Below are positions 7,829 to 15,975 of a stretch of 34,932 bases of DNA, one piece after another. The notes below the pieces were generated by a model, which had not been told where the DNA came from, searched no databases, and was given only the letters and a program-made list of their open reading frames with translations. The position numbers were made by a program, and so were the translations under genes. Origin of the DNA: Longimicrobiaceae bacterium (GTDB lineage: Bacteria > Gemmatimonadota > Gemmatimonadetes > Longimicrobiales > Longimicrobiaceae); NCBI GenBank assembly GCA_035936415.1, contig DASYWD010000056.1:1-34932 (forward strand), read 5' to 3'. Numbering within the stretch: position 1 is the stretch's first letter; the number at the start of each line of letters is the position of its first letter.

Positions 7829-8482
7829 CTAGGCTGCCGCGAATAGATCACCCTGAAGCTTCCGAAGAGAGTTCAGGCGCTGCTTCATCGCTCCCGACCT
7901 GTACAAGCGATAGCGGTACGTGATTGGATCCAGCGTGTATCGGTGACAGATTTCCTCCTGCCCCATATCTGCTTCAAGGCACGCGAGGAGAGCCGGACGC
8001 GTCACCTGCAAGCATGCCCCTAGCCAGATAGCCTCGTTCTCCTGTACTCGGTCGAACGTCCTCCCCCACGCGCCGTTTGCCAGGACCAGGCCACCATACT
8101 CGTGCCGGCAGAGTCTGTGCGCGAGCTCATGCATCACGTCCCTCTCCTGGATCTCCGGCGGCTGGGACGTATTGAGCAAGATCACAGGCAGTTCCAGCAC
8201 GGGAACGTTCAGCAGACACGCCCCCCATCGCGAGCGCTCTCCACTAAGCAATGTAGCGATGGCTTCAGCAGGTGGGAGCGGTAGATCGGCAGACAGCCGA
8301 GAGCCGGCAAGCCGAGTCAGGTCCTGAATAGGAAGGATCGGGATCTCTAGGTGCTCAGCCAAGACCTTCGACGGTAGAGGGTCCGTTGGCTCAAGGTCGT
8401 GAGCCTCCCGGAAGTCGATCGCCTGGCGCTCTGCCCAGTTCCCGAAGCCCAAGTAACTCCAATCACTCGCTCGTCCAGCCAT
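7829..8482 (-). CDS. ImmA/IrrE-family metallo-endopeptidase
   Basis: The start is set at ATG 8482 (MAGRASDWSYLGFGNWAERQ), 10 nt after the stop of the upstream XRE gene. The longer frame would overlap that gene. The zinc-binding HExxH is seen in RDVMHELAHRLCRHEYGG at about residues 120-135. The preceding segment (WGACLLNVPVLELPVILLN) is the beta-strand that normally precedes the active-site helix, and RVQENEAIWLGACL matches the downstream helix with the third acidic ligand. Known ImmA-type proteases cleave or inactivate a partner XRE repressor upon a stress or phage signal, which matches the XRE gene immediately upstream. The C-terminal ~60 residues (ITYRYRLYRSGAMKQRLNSL) are helical and may mediate partner recognition. 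Confidence 0.85.
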   Translation of the reverse strand: MAGRASDWSYLGFGNWAERQAIDFREAHDLEPTDPLPSKVLAEHLEIPILPIQDLTRLAGSRLSADLPLPPAEAIATLLSGERSRWGACLLNVPVLELPVILLNTSQPPEIQERDVMHELAHRLCRHEYGGLVLANGAWGRTFDRVQENEAIWLGACLQVTRPALLACLEADMGQEEICHRYTLDPITYRYRLYRSGAMKQRLNSLRKLQGDLFAAA

Positions 8483-8492
8483 TTGCGTCCTA

Positions 8493-8921
8493 CTATAGGT
8501 CTTCTGGTGGTGGCTCGGGATTGGAATTCGCCGGTAGCTCGAAGGCTCGCATCCGCTCCGCGGCTTGATAAGCAAGTCGTACCACCGTCACGAGTGCATC
8601 GATTGTTGCTTTATCCAGCACCTTGTCAGCCCGGAGATGCATCTCGATCCGATCTGGGGTCGCGAGCTCCACTCTGTGCAGGTCCTCCGCGGGCGAGGAG
8701 GACAGGGAAGGCATCAGTTCAGCCGGCGTAATCCCGAGCCAGAAACATAGTTTCGCAAGCGTATCCACATCGGGTGCCTTCCCCTGCTCCACACGAGATA
8801 GCGTCGAGGGGCTTACACCGATCTCAGCCGCAGTATCACGGAGGCCGTGTCGCCCCCGCTTAGCCCTAAGCAGCGCAGCCAATTTTTCGGCGTCAAACCT
8901 GACCTCCTCCGTCTCCCCCAT
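8493..8921 (-). CDS. XRE-family HTH transcriptional regulator paired with ImmA/IrrE peptidase
   Basis: The start at ATG 8921 (MGETEEVRFDAEKLAALL) follows a strong GGGAGGA ribosome-binding site. The frame extends 12 codons further upstream without one. Residues ~12-65 form the five-helix Cro/CI-type domain: LRAKRGRHGLRDTAAEIG, then the recognition helix SPSTLSRVEQGKAPDVDTL and LCFWLGITPAEL. The C-terminal part (IEMHLRADKVLDKATIDALV) is helical and acidic and is the likely contact for the peptidase. The usual arrangement is a repressor removed by its co-transcribed ImmA protease, switching on nearby genes. The 114-residue and membrane-protein genes are the obvious candidates. Confidence 0.88.
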   Translation of the reverse strand: MGETEEVRFDAEKLAALLRAKRGRHGLRDTAAEIGVSPSTLSRVEQGKAPDVDTLAKLCFWLGITPAELMPSLSSSPAEDLHRVELATPDRIEMHLRADKVLDKATIDALVTVVRLAYQAAERMRAFELPANSNPEPPPEDL

Positions 8922-9264
8922 TCGTCCTCCCACCCAAGGTGTCCGCCAATGTGTCACTTGTGGCTAGTGTCCTACTTGTCGTACAAGCCAGTGCCTGTTA
9001 GGTTTCCGACTCGTAAAACGCGTCTTAAGCATAGTGCAGAGGTTCCCCGTGTTCAATCCCCTTACTGCAGACCAGGCCACTCCTGCTGAAGAAATCCCCC
9101 AGGGCGGAATCCTCCTCACACCACTCGGCGGACGGGATCTCCTGCGGCGGATTGGTCGGGACCTGCATAGAAATCGTCAACCTGATATCTACCCTGGAGG
9201 GCTGGTACTGCCTGGTGGTACCGATCCCTCTCTGTATCTCTCACCAGGCAAGGAGAGCTTTCAC
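8922..9264. other. intergenic region between diverging genes, with XRE operator candidate
   Basis: About 340 bases between the leftward XRE gene and the rightward SEC-C gene. Just upstream of the XRE gene is a perfect dyad CTTGT-CGT-ACAAG (8975-8987), with a second half-site ACTTGT at 8956-8961, spaced 18 bp from the first. This fits autoregulation. No gene is evident in the rest. Confidence 0.4.
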
Positions 9265-10005
9265 GATGCCAGCACCTACGCAACCGGGTCCGCAGGACCC
9301 GAAGCCGGACCGGGGGAAGGACAACGAGCACCGTCCACCGGTGATTCCCCCCCATGGGCCGCGTCCGGTACCCGGTCACTCCAGCTCGGCTTGCCAGCGG
9401 CCCACGAACTGAGTGAGGCCGTCGCGGATGACCTCAGGGGTGTGGCCGCGACCTATCCCCGGTGGAAGGTTCGGTCCACCCCCGAGGTTAGCTGGTTGTA
9501 TGGATGGATCAAGCCCATCCCCCAGCTTTCTGATAGGGCACTGCTGGTCACCCGCTACCCGCACGACCCTGCTGGCGTGGTCGAGAGTTGGGCGTGGTGG
9601 GGAATCGGCATCTGGATTGGACCCCGTCACACGAATTACGGTAGCGGGAGCGTGTGCGCGTACGAACCGCGACAAGGGACGTGGGTGCGCGGCTATCACC
9701 GCCTTTGGCAGCTTCTAGATCTCACGACTCTCTGGGTTGTTCGGCAGATGCACGTCCGCTGCTTCGGCTTCTGGCCGGGGCGGCAGGTACTCCATACCCC
9801 CCCTGAGCGTCTCCGCGATCACCTGCCGGGTGACCTCTGCGGTTGTGATCGCTTCGGGCTTCGGTACGAGGAGTGCTGCCGAGCAGCGGACGTCGCGGAA
9901 ACCTCGCACACGAAACCAGGTGAATCCCAGCGTGTACTCTCTACTCCCACCCGCAGACCGAGAGGCCCGGTCATCAGGTTCCTCCAATTCGGCCTGAACT
10001 CCTGA
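9265..10005 (+). pseudogene. SEC-C motif protein, interrupted by an apparent frameshift
   Basis: ATG 9265 (MPAPTQPGPQDPKPDRG) follows AAGGAG and opens a Pro-rich N-terminus that stops at TGA 9410-9412. The neighbouring frame immediately continues as convincing protein: ELSEAVADDLRGVAATYPRW, LLVTRYPHDPAGVVESWAWW, LDLTTLWVVRQMHVRCFGFW. It ends with GDLCGCDRFGLRYEECCR, which has the CxC...CC arrangement of the zinc-binding SEC-C motif. Adding one base near 9407-9409 would join the two frames. The gene is therefore either a recent pseudogene, a sequencing error, or less likely a programmed shift. SEC-C motifs occur in SecA tails and many accessory proteins. Function unknown. The gene lies just upstream of the CBASS operon on the same strand. 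Confidence 0.5.
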
Positions 10006-10244
10006 CATCGGCGGAGATCGATGGGGGTGCTCCGGGACTGGGGGCACCCTGGCCTATGGTCGTGCTGAGCAATCTCCCCGTTCCACCGACTGCTTTAATG
10101 ACGGATCCCCAGCAAGCGGGTCCACAAGCACGTTCTAGCCTTAGCCGAAGAGCTGCGCTGCCTCGTTTCCAAGGCATCAACGCCGGAGGCCATTTGGCAC
10201 TGCTACAACTGATCACGTGACCACCAGTTCTCAAGGAGATGGTG
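10006..10244. other. leader region of the CBASS operon
   Basis: About 240 bases. An imperfect hairpin (GGGTGC ... GCACCC, 10025-10050) follows the SEC-C gene and could weakly terminate it. I see no convincing -35/-10 pair for the CBASS operon. AAGGAG at 10233-10238 is its ribosome-binding site. Confidence 0.35.
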
Positions 10245-11210
10245 ATGGGACGACAGCATGTGGGACATCGGGAGATCGCGCAGTTCGGGGAAGAGCGCGT
10301 CAACCTGCCCGCTGAGAAGGCGAAAGAGTACCGTGCGCAGGCGAACCGACTGGGCGAGCGGCTGCAGGGATACTTGAGCGAGCATCCAGATTTCTCGCTC
10401 CGCCGCTTGATGCTCTCTGGTAGTCTGGCGAAAGGGACTGCGCTCCGATCGCTGAACGACATCGACATGGGAGCCTACATCAGCGGCTCCGAAGCACCCG
10501 CCGACCGCATCGCCTTGCTTGCCTACCTGGCGGAGCGCCTTCGCACAGCGTTCCCGAACTTCAAGCCCGACCAGGTGCAGCCGCAGACGTACAGCGTCAC
10601 GGTGTCGTTCCGGGGGAGCGGGCTGGACGTGGACGTGGTGCCCATCCTCTACGGCGGGGACCCGGAGTGGCGCGGCAATCTGGTCAGTCAGGACGATGGT
10701 TCGCTCCTGGAGACGAGCATCCCGCTCCACCTGGAGTTCGCGAAGAGGCGTAAGCAGGCCCAGCAGACGCACTTCGCGCAGGTCGTCCGGCTCGCGAAGT
10801 ACTGGGTGCGCAACACGAAGCAGGAGCGCGAGGGGTTCCGGTTCAAGTCGTTCATGGTGGAGATGGTGCTCGCGCACCTCTGCGATCAGGGGCTCGACTT
10901 CTCCGACTACCCCGAAGCCCTGCAGCACTTCTTCACCTACATCGCGCGCAGCAACATGCGCGAACAGATCGTCTTCACCGACTGCTACATGGCGTCGGCG
11001 GTGGAACCCTTTACCGAGCCGGTGCAGATCATCGACCCGGTGAACGCCACCAACAACGTCAGCCGGCTCTACACCGCCGCGCAGGCGGACGCGATCGTAG
11101 ACGCGGCGCTCGATGCCGGGGACGCGATCGACGCCGCGCTCGGCGCCCCGACCAAACAGGAGACCATACGCTATTGGCAGAAGGTCTTCGGGCCCTCCTT
11201 CCATGTGTGA
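10245..11210 (+). CDS. CBASS CD-NTase (cyclic oligonucleotide synthase)
   Basis: The start at ATG 10245 sits six bases after AAGGAG; the in-frame ATG at 10239 abuts that site. The 321-residue protein has the OAS/CD-NTase nucleotidyltransferase core. LMLSGSLAKGTALRSLNDID supplies the G59-S60 motif and the metal ligands D72 and D74. GLDVDVVPIL (residues 126-134) supplies the third Asp. The helical C-terminal half (QVVRLAKYWVRNT ... FKSFMVEMVLAHL) matches the OAS1-C-like lid. On phage infection such enzymes make a cyclic di- or trinucleotide that activates an effector. The following HORMA and TRIP13 genes show that this is a HORMA-regulated enzyme. The SAVED effector suggests a cyclic trinucleotide product, which is inference from characterised systems. 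It is the first gene of a four-gene operon. Confidence 0.92.
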   Translation: MGRQHVGHREIAQFGEERVNLPAEKAKEYRAQANRLGERLQGYLSEHPDFSLRRLMLSGSLAKGTALRSLNDIDMGAYISGSEAPADRIALLAYLAERLRTAFPNFKPDQVQPQTYSVTVSFRGSGLDVDVVPILYGGDPEWRGNLVSQDDGSLLETSIPLHLEFAKRRKQAQQTHFAQVVRLAKYWVRNTKQEREGFRFKSFMVEMVLAHLCDQGLDFSDYPEALQHFFTYIARSNMREQIVFTDCYMASAVEPFTEPVQIIDPVNATNNVSRLYTAAQADAIVDAALDAGDAIDAALGAPTKQETIRYWQKVFGPSFHV

Positions 11211-11214
11211 TCCC

Positions 11215-11730
11215 ATGAGTTCGAGCTACACCGTCACGGAAGCGGTAACCTTCACCGTCACCCACGCGCGGCACATCGCGTCGCGCGTTGCCACCGACCT
11301 GAAGCGGATGCAGCGCTTCTACATTTCCCCAATCGACGCCCACATCGCAGCTTACGAGACCGAGGCGATCGAGCTGCTCAAGGTAGGATACCTCGACACC
11401 GTGATCTTCGGCTTCATGCGCGACGGCCGGTGGATCGAACCCACGCTTCGGTATAGGGCTCGGGATCTCGCGGGCGCTTCGGCCAAAGACGATGATCCCG
11501 GACGCGTAAGACCCGGCGCCGACATCTCCGGTGCTTCCTTTAACAGCCATCTCACGTACAGCGCCGCGTGGCACAATCTCAGTGACGCGGAGAGGCACTC
11601 GTTCGAGCAGCGGCTCCCCTTCAAGCGGAGCGGAGCCGCCGAGCCCGGCGTGAGCGGCTACTTTGCTGAGGACCGCACCTACTCCGCCGGTGGGAGGGCG
11701 CTCGACCGTGCCAGCGTGAGGAGCTTCTGA
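11215..11730 (+). CDS. cap7: bacterial HORMA-domain protein (CBASS Cap7)
   Basis: A 171-residue protein starting at ATG 11215, four bases after the CD-NTase stop. An ATG at 11203 is an alternative. It opens YTVTEAVTFTVTHARHIASRVATDL, like bacterial HORMA proteins of CBASS loci, continues with an amphipathic helix (YETEAIELLKVGYLDTVIFGF), and ends in a flexible Ser/Arg-rich tail (ARDLAGASAKDD onward) that fits the mobile safety-belt region. In studied systems HORMA binds a closure peptide, then binds and activates the CD-NTase. TRIP13 unfolds it to switch the system off. Sequence similarity of HORMA proteins is low, so the assignment rests on length, N-terminal pattern and its place between CD-NTase and TRIP13. 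Its stop overlaps the next start (TGATG). Confidence 0.82.
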   Translation: MSSSYTVTEAVTFTVTHARHIASRVATDLKRMQRFYISPIDAHIAAYETEAIELLKVGYLDTVIFGFMRDGRWIEPTLRYRARDLAGASAKDDDPGRVRPGADISGASFNSHLTYSAAWHNLSDAERHSFEQRLPFKRSGAAEPGVSGYFAEDRTYSAGGRALDRASVRSF

Positions 11731-12680
11731 TGAGCAAGAGTGTTTCGACTGAAGAGCTATTCGGGCATCGCATCACCTACCCCGACGTGGAACCCCGGGA
11801 GCGCCTCGCCAGGCTGGTCGGAGTAGACGACCAGAAGCGACGCCTCGCTCGCATCCTGGCCGTACTCGTCAACCCGACCGGACTGCGGAGCTGGGCGGAG
11901 AAGCACCATCCTGGTGCCGACCGGCTGCTCGCAATGGTGTTGCGCCGCCCTCCGCTCGTCGTCCTCGCGGGCGATGTGGGCTCGGGCAAGACTGAGCTCG
12001 CGGAGACGATCGGCGATGCGGTCGCGCGTCAGGAAGAGATCGACATCACGCTCCTCCCCCTGAGCCTCTCCGCGCGTGGGCAGGGGCGGGTTGGGGAGAT
12101 GACGCAGCTGGTGAGCGCCGCCTTTGACCACACCGTCGCCGAGGCGGCCAAGCTGAAACGGGCATCGGGAAAAGCACGGGGCGGGGTCATCCTCCTGGTG
12201 GACGAGGCAGACGCGCTTGCACAGTCCCGCGAGGCCGCGCAGATGCACCACGAAGACCGCGCGGGGGTGAACGCCTTCATCCGCGGCGTGGACCAGATCG
12301 CAAACCGGCAGGTACCGGCTGCGGTGATCATGTGCACGAACCGGCTGGGCGCGCTCGATCCGGCCGTCCGGCGGCGCGCGGCCGACATCCTGGTCTTTGA
12401 ACGCCCCAACGACGAGCAGCGGAACGCCGTCCTCGCCGAGCCGCTGGAATCTCTCGGGCTCTGCGCAGGACAGATCGCCGCGCTCGTCGCCGCGACCGGG
12501 CCACGGGACGGACGTGACTACGGGTTCACGTTCTCGGACCTGACCCAGCGCCTCCTCCCCTCGATCATCCTCGATGCGTACCCCACGGTGGCCGTGGACC
12601 CCGAGCGGGCGCTCGCCACCGCAAGGGCGATGGGGCCGACGCCGCCGTTCCGCGACTCCGAAGGAGAGACAGGGCGATGA
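11730..12680 (+). CDS. cap6: TRIP13-like AAA+ ATPase (CBASS Cap6)
   Basis: A 316-residue AAA+ protein. Walker A is GDVGSGKTELAE (about residues 80-91), Walker B is GGVILLVDEADALAQ, sensor-1 is AAVIMCTNRLGALD, and the arginine region is AVRRRAADILVFERP. The N-terminal ~50 residues contain LVGVDDQKRRLARILAVLV, the usual lead-in helix. Pch2/TRIP13 family members remodel HORMA proteins. In CBASS this keeps the HORMA-CD-NTase pair inactive in uninfected cells. The start overlaps the HORMA stop by one base, so stoichiometry is probably coupled. The C-terminal end (GFTFSDLTQRLLPSIIL) corresponds to the small lid domain. Confidence 0.9.
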   Translation: MSKSVSTEELFGHRITYPDVEPRERLARLVGVDDQKRRLARILAVLVNPTGLRSWAEKHHPGADRLLAMVLRRPPLVVLAGDVGSGKTELAETIGDAVARQEEIDITLLPLSLSARGQGRVGEMTQLVSAAFDHTVAEAAKLKRASGKARGGVILLVDEADALAQSREAAQMHHEDRAGVNAFIRGVDQIANRQVPAAVIMCTNRLGALDPAVRRRAADILVFERPNDEQRNAVLAEPLESLGLCAGQIAALVAATGPRDGRDYGFTFSDLTQRLLPSIILDAYPTVAVDPERALATARAMGPTPPFRDSEGETGR

Positions 12681-12704
12681 GCAAGCCGGAGAGAACGGGG
12701 CGTC

Positions 12705-14162
12705 ATGGGTGAGCAGAGCGCCGCCCGCCTCGCAGGGGACCGCTACCAGCATCTGTACAGCTGGTACGAACTCCTGCGCCTGTTGGATGAGGACTACGAG
12801 TACGGGTACGTCGAGCACCCCAGAGCGGGCGCAGCCGACGACGTGACGCTGCATGCGCCGCTTGGGAGCGGGAAGGCGTCGAAGTTCGTGCAGGTGAAAT
12901 TCCACGTTACACTCGGTCAGCTGTACTCGACCGAGTCGCTCGTGGAGGTCGAAACTGGTGTACGCTCACTGCTGCACAAGCTCTTTGACAGCTGGAGGGC
13001 GCTGAAGGACCAGGGACCGGTCGAGATCTGGCTGGTGAGCAACTGGGCGGCGGCCCCGGAGTTCGGGAGGTTCATCGGTCAGAACCGCGGCCTGTGTGAC
13101 GACTTCTTCGTTGGCGGTGATCGCTCGGCGGCGGGCCGGGCGCGTCGACGCTGGCGCGAGGCCGTCGGTGTCTCACCGGAGGAGTTCGCGCCGTTCTGCC
13201 GCGCACTTCGGCTGCGCCTCGGCTTCGGAGGGCTCGACGAGGTCGAGGAACTTGTCCAGGACCGGATGCGTGCCTACGGCCTGCGGTATGGACCGCGTGT
13301 GCTCGCCGAGGTGGTGGACGAGGTAGCCAGCCGGATCATAACAGGGGGGGAGGCGAAGCAGGTGACGTCTGAGTCGCTCCAGGAGGTGATCTCGCGGCGA
13401 CAGCTCTGGGCGAGTGCCCCGGACGAGCCGAAGGTGAGTCTTTGGGTGCACGGGTGGGCCCGGCGGGTGTGGGACCGGCAGCCCACGCTCGAGCTGGACT
13501 GGACCGGGCACTTCAATCGCGACCGCCGGGAGCTACCAGCGCCCGAGGTCTGGACCGATTCGCTCCTGCCGGCTCTACGTTCCGCCCGCGAGGCGCTCTC
13601 GGGGACACCCGGTGGCGCGTACATCGACTTCCGCGGGAAACTGCCGCTAAGCGGATCCCTGGCGGTGGGTCAGGCATTCCCGGAGGTCGCGGGATTCTCG
13701 TTCCGCACGGAGCAACCAATGGGGGGCGAGACGTTTCTCTGGCGCTCCGACGCACCGGCGACGGGCCGGGACTTTGTGGTGCGTGAGGAACGGGGCGAGA
13801 GCGGGGATGATTTGCTGATCGTGCTATCGATTACTGGTGAGGCCTGGCACGACGCGGAGACCTTCTTCGCCTCCGTGCCTGGACGCTTCAGCGCGGTCGT
13901 ATACGCCGAGCCCGATAGCGGTCCTGGCCCGGGTTCGATCCAGTCCGCTGGCGATGCAGTTGCGCTCGCCGGCCGCGGCAAGGAGCTGATGCGGGATCGA
14001 CGGCGCCGCTACGGTGCTCGGCGCGTGCATCTTGTTTTGTACGGCCCGGCGACGTTCGCCCTCTTCCTAGGGCAGCGGCTGAACGCACTTGGCCCTGTTG
14101 TGTCCTACGAGCGGACTGCCGAGGGTTCGTATCAGGCGGCCATCATTCTGCAGACAGGCTGA
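12705..14162 (+). CDS. cap4: Cap4-like CBASS effector: PD-(D/E)xK-type nuclease fused to SAVED domain
   Basis: A 485-residue protein 24 nt after TRIP13, preceded by a GGAGAG site. The N-terminal ~200 residues resemble the DUF4297-type nuclease of Cap4: GDRYQHLYSWYELLRLL, acidic D45/D46 in AADDVTLHAP, and Q64-V-K66 in KFVQVKFH, which together fit a PD-(D/E)xK active site. From about residue 245 to the end lies a domain with the SAVED pattern: VSLWVHGWAR, AGFSFRTEQPMGGETFLW, LLIVLSITGEAW, VHLVLYGPATFALFLGQRLN. SAVED binds cyclic nucleotides and drives oligomerisation, after which the nuclease degrades DNA indiscriminately (abortive infection). Expected ligand: a cyclic trinucleotide, by analogy. 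It completes the CBASS operon. Confidence 0.88.
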   Translation: MGEQSAARLAGDRYQHLYSWYELLRLLDEDYEYGYVEHPRAGAADDVTLHAPLGSGKASKFVQVKFHVTLGQLYSTESLVEVETGVRSLLHKLFDSWRALKDQGPVEIWLVSNWAAAPEFGRFIGQNRGLCDDFFVGGDRSAAGRARRRWREAVGVSPEEFAPFCRALRLRLGFGGLDEVEELVQDRMRAYGLRYGPRVLAEVVDEVASRIITGGEAKQVTSESLQEVISRRQLWASAPDEPKVSLWVHGWARRVWDRQPTLELDWTGHFNRDRRELPAPEVWTDSLLPALRSAREALSGTPGGAYIDFRGKLPLSGSLAVGQAFPEVAGFSFRTEQPMGGETFLWRSDAPATGRDFVVREERGESGDDLLIVLSITGEAWHDAETFFASVPGRFSAVVYAEPDSGPGPGSIQSAGDAVALAGRGKELMRDRRRRYGARRVHLVLYGPATFALFLGQRLNALGPVVSYERTAEGSYQAAIILQTG

Positions 14163-14240
14163 TAGGGGTCCTATTGGCCGGCCCCGGCGCGGCATGCCGC
14201 TCTCGGTGGGCTGCTGGCAAACGATCCCGGTGGATTCGCC

Positions 14241-14468
14241 ATGCACGCCCATCCGGTGGTCGCGGACGAGTCGGCCCCGGCCGATCTCCGGATCCGCGCC
14301 ATCCGCGAAATGGAGCTGCGCCGAACGTCGCGCGATGTCGCGGTGGTCGTGCGGCGGCAGCAGGACGCGTTCGATGCGCTGGTGGTGAGGCTGGCGGAGC
14401 GGTCGGCGAATCTGGAGGTAAGGGGGGCGGCGGGGCGGTACGTCGTGCGGACGCGGTCGCCGCACTAA
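14241..14468 (+). CDS. small hypothetical protein (75 aa), uncertain
   Basis: The frame begins at ATG 14241 after a weak GGTGG site and encodes MHAHPVVADESAPADLRIRA, a charged helix (REMELRRTSRDVAVVVRRQQDAFDALVV) and a basic tail. Codon third positions are G/C-rich and the predicted helix is continuous, which favours a real gene. No family is recognised. It follows the CBASS effector by ~80 nt and precedes a strong hairpin, so it could be the last cistron of that operon. Confidence 0.35.
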   Translation: MHAHPVVADESAPADLRIRAIREMELRRTSRDVAVVVRRQQDAFDALVVRLAERSANLEVRGAAGRYVVRTRSPH

Positions 14469-14784
14469 CCTCATCGCGGAAGGATCTCACTGCAGCCGCG
14501 GGCGTTCGCTCCCGCGGCTGCAGTTCGTCACGGGGTGGCCGTCAGGCGCCGAGGCGCCGCACCACTCCTGCGTGCCCTTTTGGGGGAGAGTGATGCACAC
14601 CAGGGCTCGCCGGGCGGGGTCGCCCCGCACCGGGGACCACGGGCCGTTTCCGCGCCGTCACACGAAGTGCGGTAAGCATCCGCCAATCCGGATCAACAAT
14701 TTTCTGGCACTCGACAACGGCGATTGCTAATTTGGGTTCCCCGGCCGACGCGCGACCGGGTATGAACCCGCAGTGGGAGAGGAC
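14469..14784. other. intergenic region before the P63C gene
   Basis: Apart from the hairpin at 14490-14523 and the GGGAGAGG ribosome-binding site at 14775-14782, I see no gene or clear promoter. Short open frames here have no coding character. Confidence 0.4.
14490..14523 (+). terminator. strong hairpin, probable end of the CBASS transcript
   Basis: A perfect 13-bp stem, CTGCAGCCGCGGG / CCCGCGGCTGCAG, with an 8-nt loop (CGTTCGCT). It is followed only by TTCG and no U-run, as is common in high-GC genomes. It lies 22 nt after the small gene's stop. Confidence 0.6.
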
Positions 14785-15702
14785 ATGGTCAGGTTGGCCG
14801 AGGGGGCGCGCACAAGCGCGCCGATGGTGCGGGAGAAGCCGGCGCGGTATGGAACGGACCGGATGCCCATGGCGGTGTGCTCCGGGCCGCTGGAGTTGGG
14901 CGGCGTCTCCGTAGAGTGTCACGTCCTGAACACGGGAGAGCGGGTGATCCACCTCCGCTCGGCGGTGCAGGCGCTCACTGGACGAGAGCACGGCAACCTG
15001 GGAGAAATCGTGGGGGTCGCTGCCCTTAAGTCGCACTTGGACGCTGACTTAGTCCTGGGAGAAAATCGGGCCTTCTTGATCCCCGGAACGCAGTTCATCG
15101 GACACGGTCTGACGGCCGAGACGTTCAACCGGATCTGTCGCGCGTTTGTGTCTGCCCTCGCCGCGGGCGCGCTCCGGACGCAACGCCAGCAGATGGTCGC
15201 GATTCGATGCAGCCTAATGCTCGGCGCCTCGGCCGACGTCGGGCTGATCGCCTTAATCGACGAGGCGACCGGATTCGAGAAGGTGCGGGCGGCACGCGAG
15301 CTCCAGGCGAAGCACAGCTTCTTCTTCGCAGACCGGATGCGCCCCTGGGAGAAGACCTTCCCGGATGAGTTGTGGGTGCAGTTCGCGCGTCTGACCGGAT
15401 GGACTGGCCCGATCCAGAAGCGGCCGCGGTGGTGGGGCAAGCTGGTAACGGAGTTGATCTACGAGGCGCTTGACTCCGACGTGCTCCTTCACCTTAAGAC
15501 GCACAAGCCGCCGCCTCGGCACCGCCAGAACTGGCACCAGTGGTTCAACGAGGATCAGGGGCTCCGCGCGCTGCTGGCCCACATTGACCAGGTGCTTGGT
15601 ATCGCCAAGTCGTGCGACTGCATCGAGGAGCTGAGCGACCGCGTAGCGATTGCCTTCAGCACCCGGCATGTGCAGATTCCGCTCCCCTTGTATCGGCGGT
15701 AG
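14785..15702 (+). CDS. P63C domain-containing protein (phage-type)
   Basis: The start is ATG 14785, just after GGGAGAGG; the GTG four codons upstream would place the ribosome site inside the gene. The N-terminal part (MPMAVCSGPLELGGVSVECHVLNTGERVI) and the C-terminal segment match the P63C family. The latter includes RPWEKTFPDELWVQFARLTGW, KRPRWWGKLVTELIYEAL, LHLKTHKPP, and the His-rich NWHQWFNEDQGLRALLAHI. P63C proteins are found in phages, prophages and mobile islands; no biochemical role is established that I can state. About 305 residues, close to family length. It stands alone between the CBASS operon and a convergent unknown gene, so it looks like an independent cargo gene. Confidence 0.8.
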   Translation: MVRLAEGARTSAPMVREKPARYGTDRMPMAVCSGPLELGGVSVECHVLNTGERVIHLRSAVQALTGREHGNLGEIVGVAALKSHLDADLVLGENRAFLIPGTQFIGHGLTAETFNRICRAFVSALAAGALRTQRQQMVAIRCSLMLGASADVGLIALIDEATGFEKVRAARELQAKHSFFFADRMRPWEKTFPDELWVQFARLTGWTGPIQKRPRWWGKLVTELIYEALDSDVLLHLKTHKPPPRHRQNWHQWFNEDQGLRALLAHIDQVLGIAKSCDCIEELSDRVAIAFSTRHVQIPLPLYRR

Positions 15703-15733
15703 CACCGGCGCGTATAGCTTGACCTGCGACCGC

Positions 15734-15761
15734 GGCTCCGCACCTCACCCGGTGCGGGGCC
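15734..15761 (+). terminator. hairpin after the P63C gene
   Basis: GGCTCCGCACC / GGTGCGGGGCC, an 11-bp stem with one G-T pair and a 6-nt loop, located 31 nt after the P63C stop. It has no U-run. It could also serve the convergent leftward gene. Confidence 0.5.
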
Positions 15762-15774
15762 GATTCCATTCCCG

Positions 15775-15975
15775 CCCATCCACCCCGCCCGCGCCGGTTC
15801 TCCAGAATCCGCGCCTCGGTCTCCGCCCGTAACTCCTCCCGCACGCGCTCGGGTAGGCCCGTAAGCAGGAACCCGAACGCAGCGGCGGCCGTTGCGCGCG
15901 CCTCCTCTACGTTGGCAGAGGCATTCCACCGCCGCCAAGAGACTCAGGATCTCATGGCGGCACTCACGAACTGAG
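15775..15975 (-). pseudogene. remnant of a small helical gene, split between two frames
   Basis: Read leftward, one frame gives RECRHEILSLLAAVECL. The next frame then gives VEEARATAAAAFGFLLTGLP and ERVREELRAETEARILEN. Both have strong helical character and G/C-rich third codon positions, but neither has a start codon for the whole. They would join into one ~65-residue protein after a frameshift near 15915-15930. It lies directly downstream of the unrecognised gene at 15964-16791. A chance reading of GC-rich DNA cannot be ruled out. Confidence 0.3.

Noticed and set aside
9030-9080. A tRNA-like 3' half (GTTCAATCC followed by ACTGCAGACCA)
   Set aside because: The T-stem would have to pair C with C, and no D- or anticodon arm lies upstream, so this is not a tRNA or a clear remnant.
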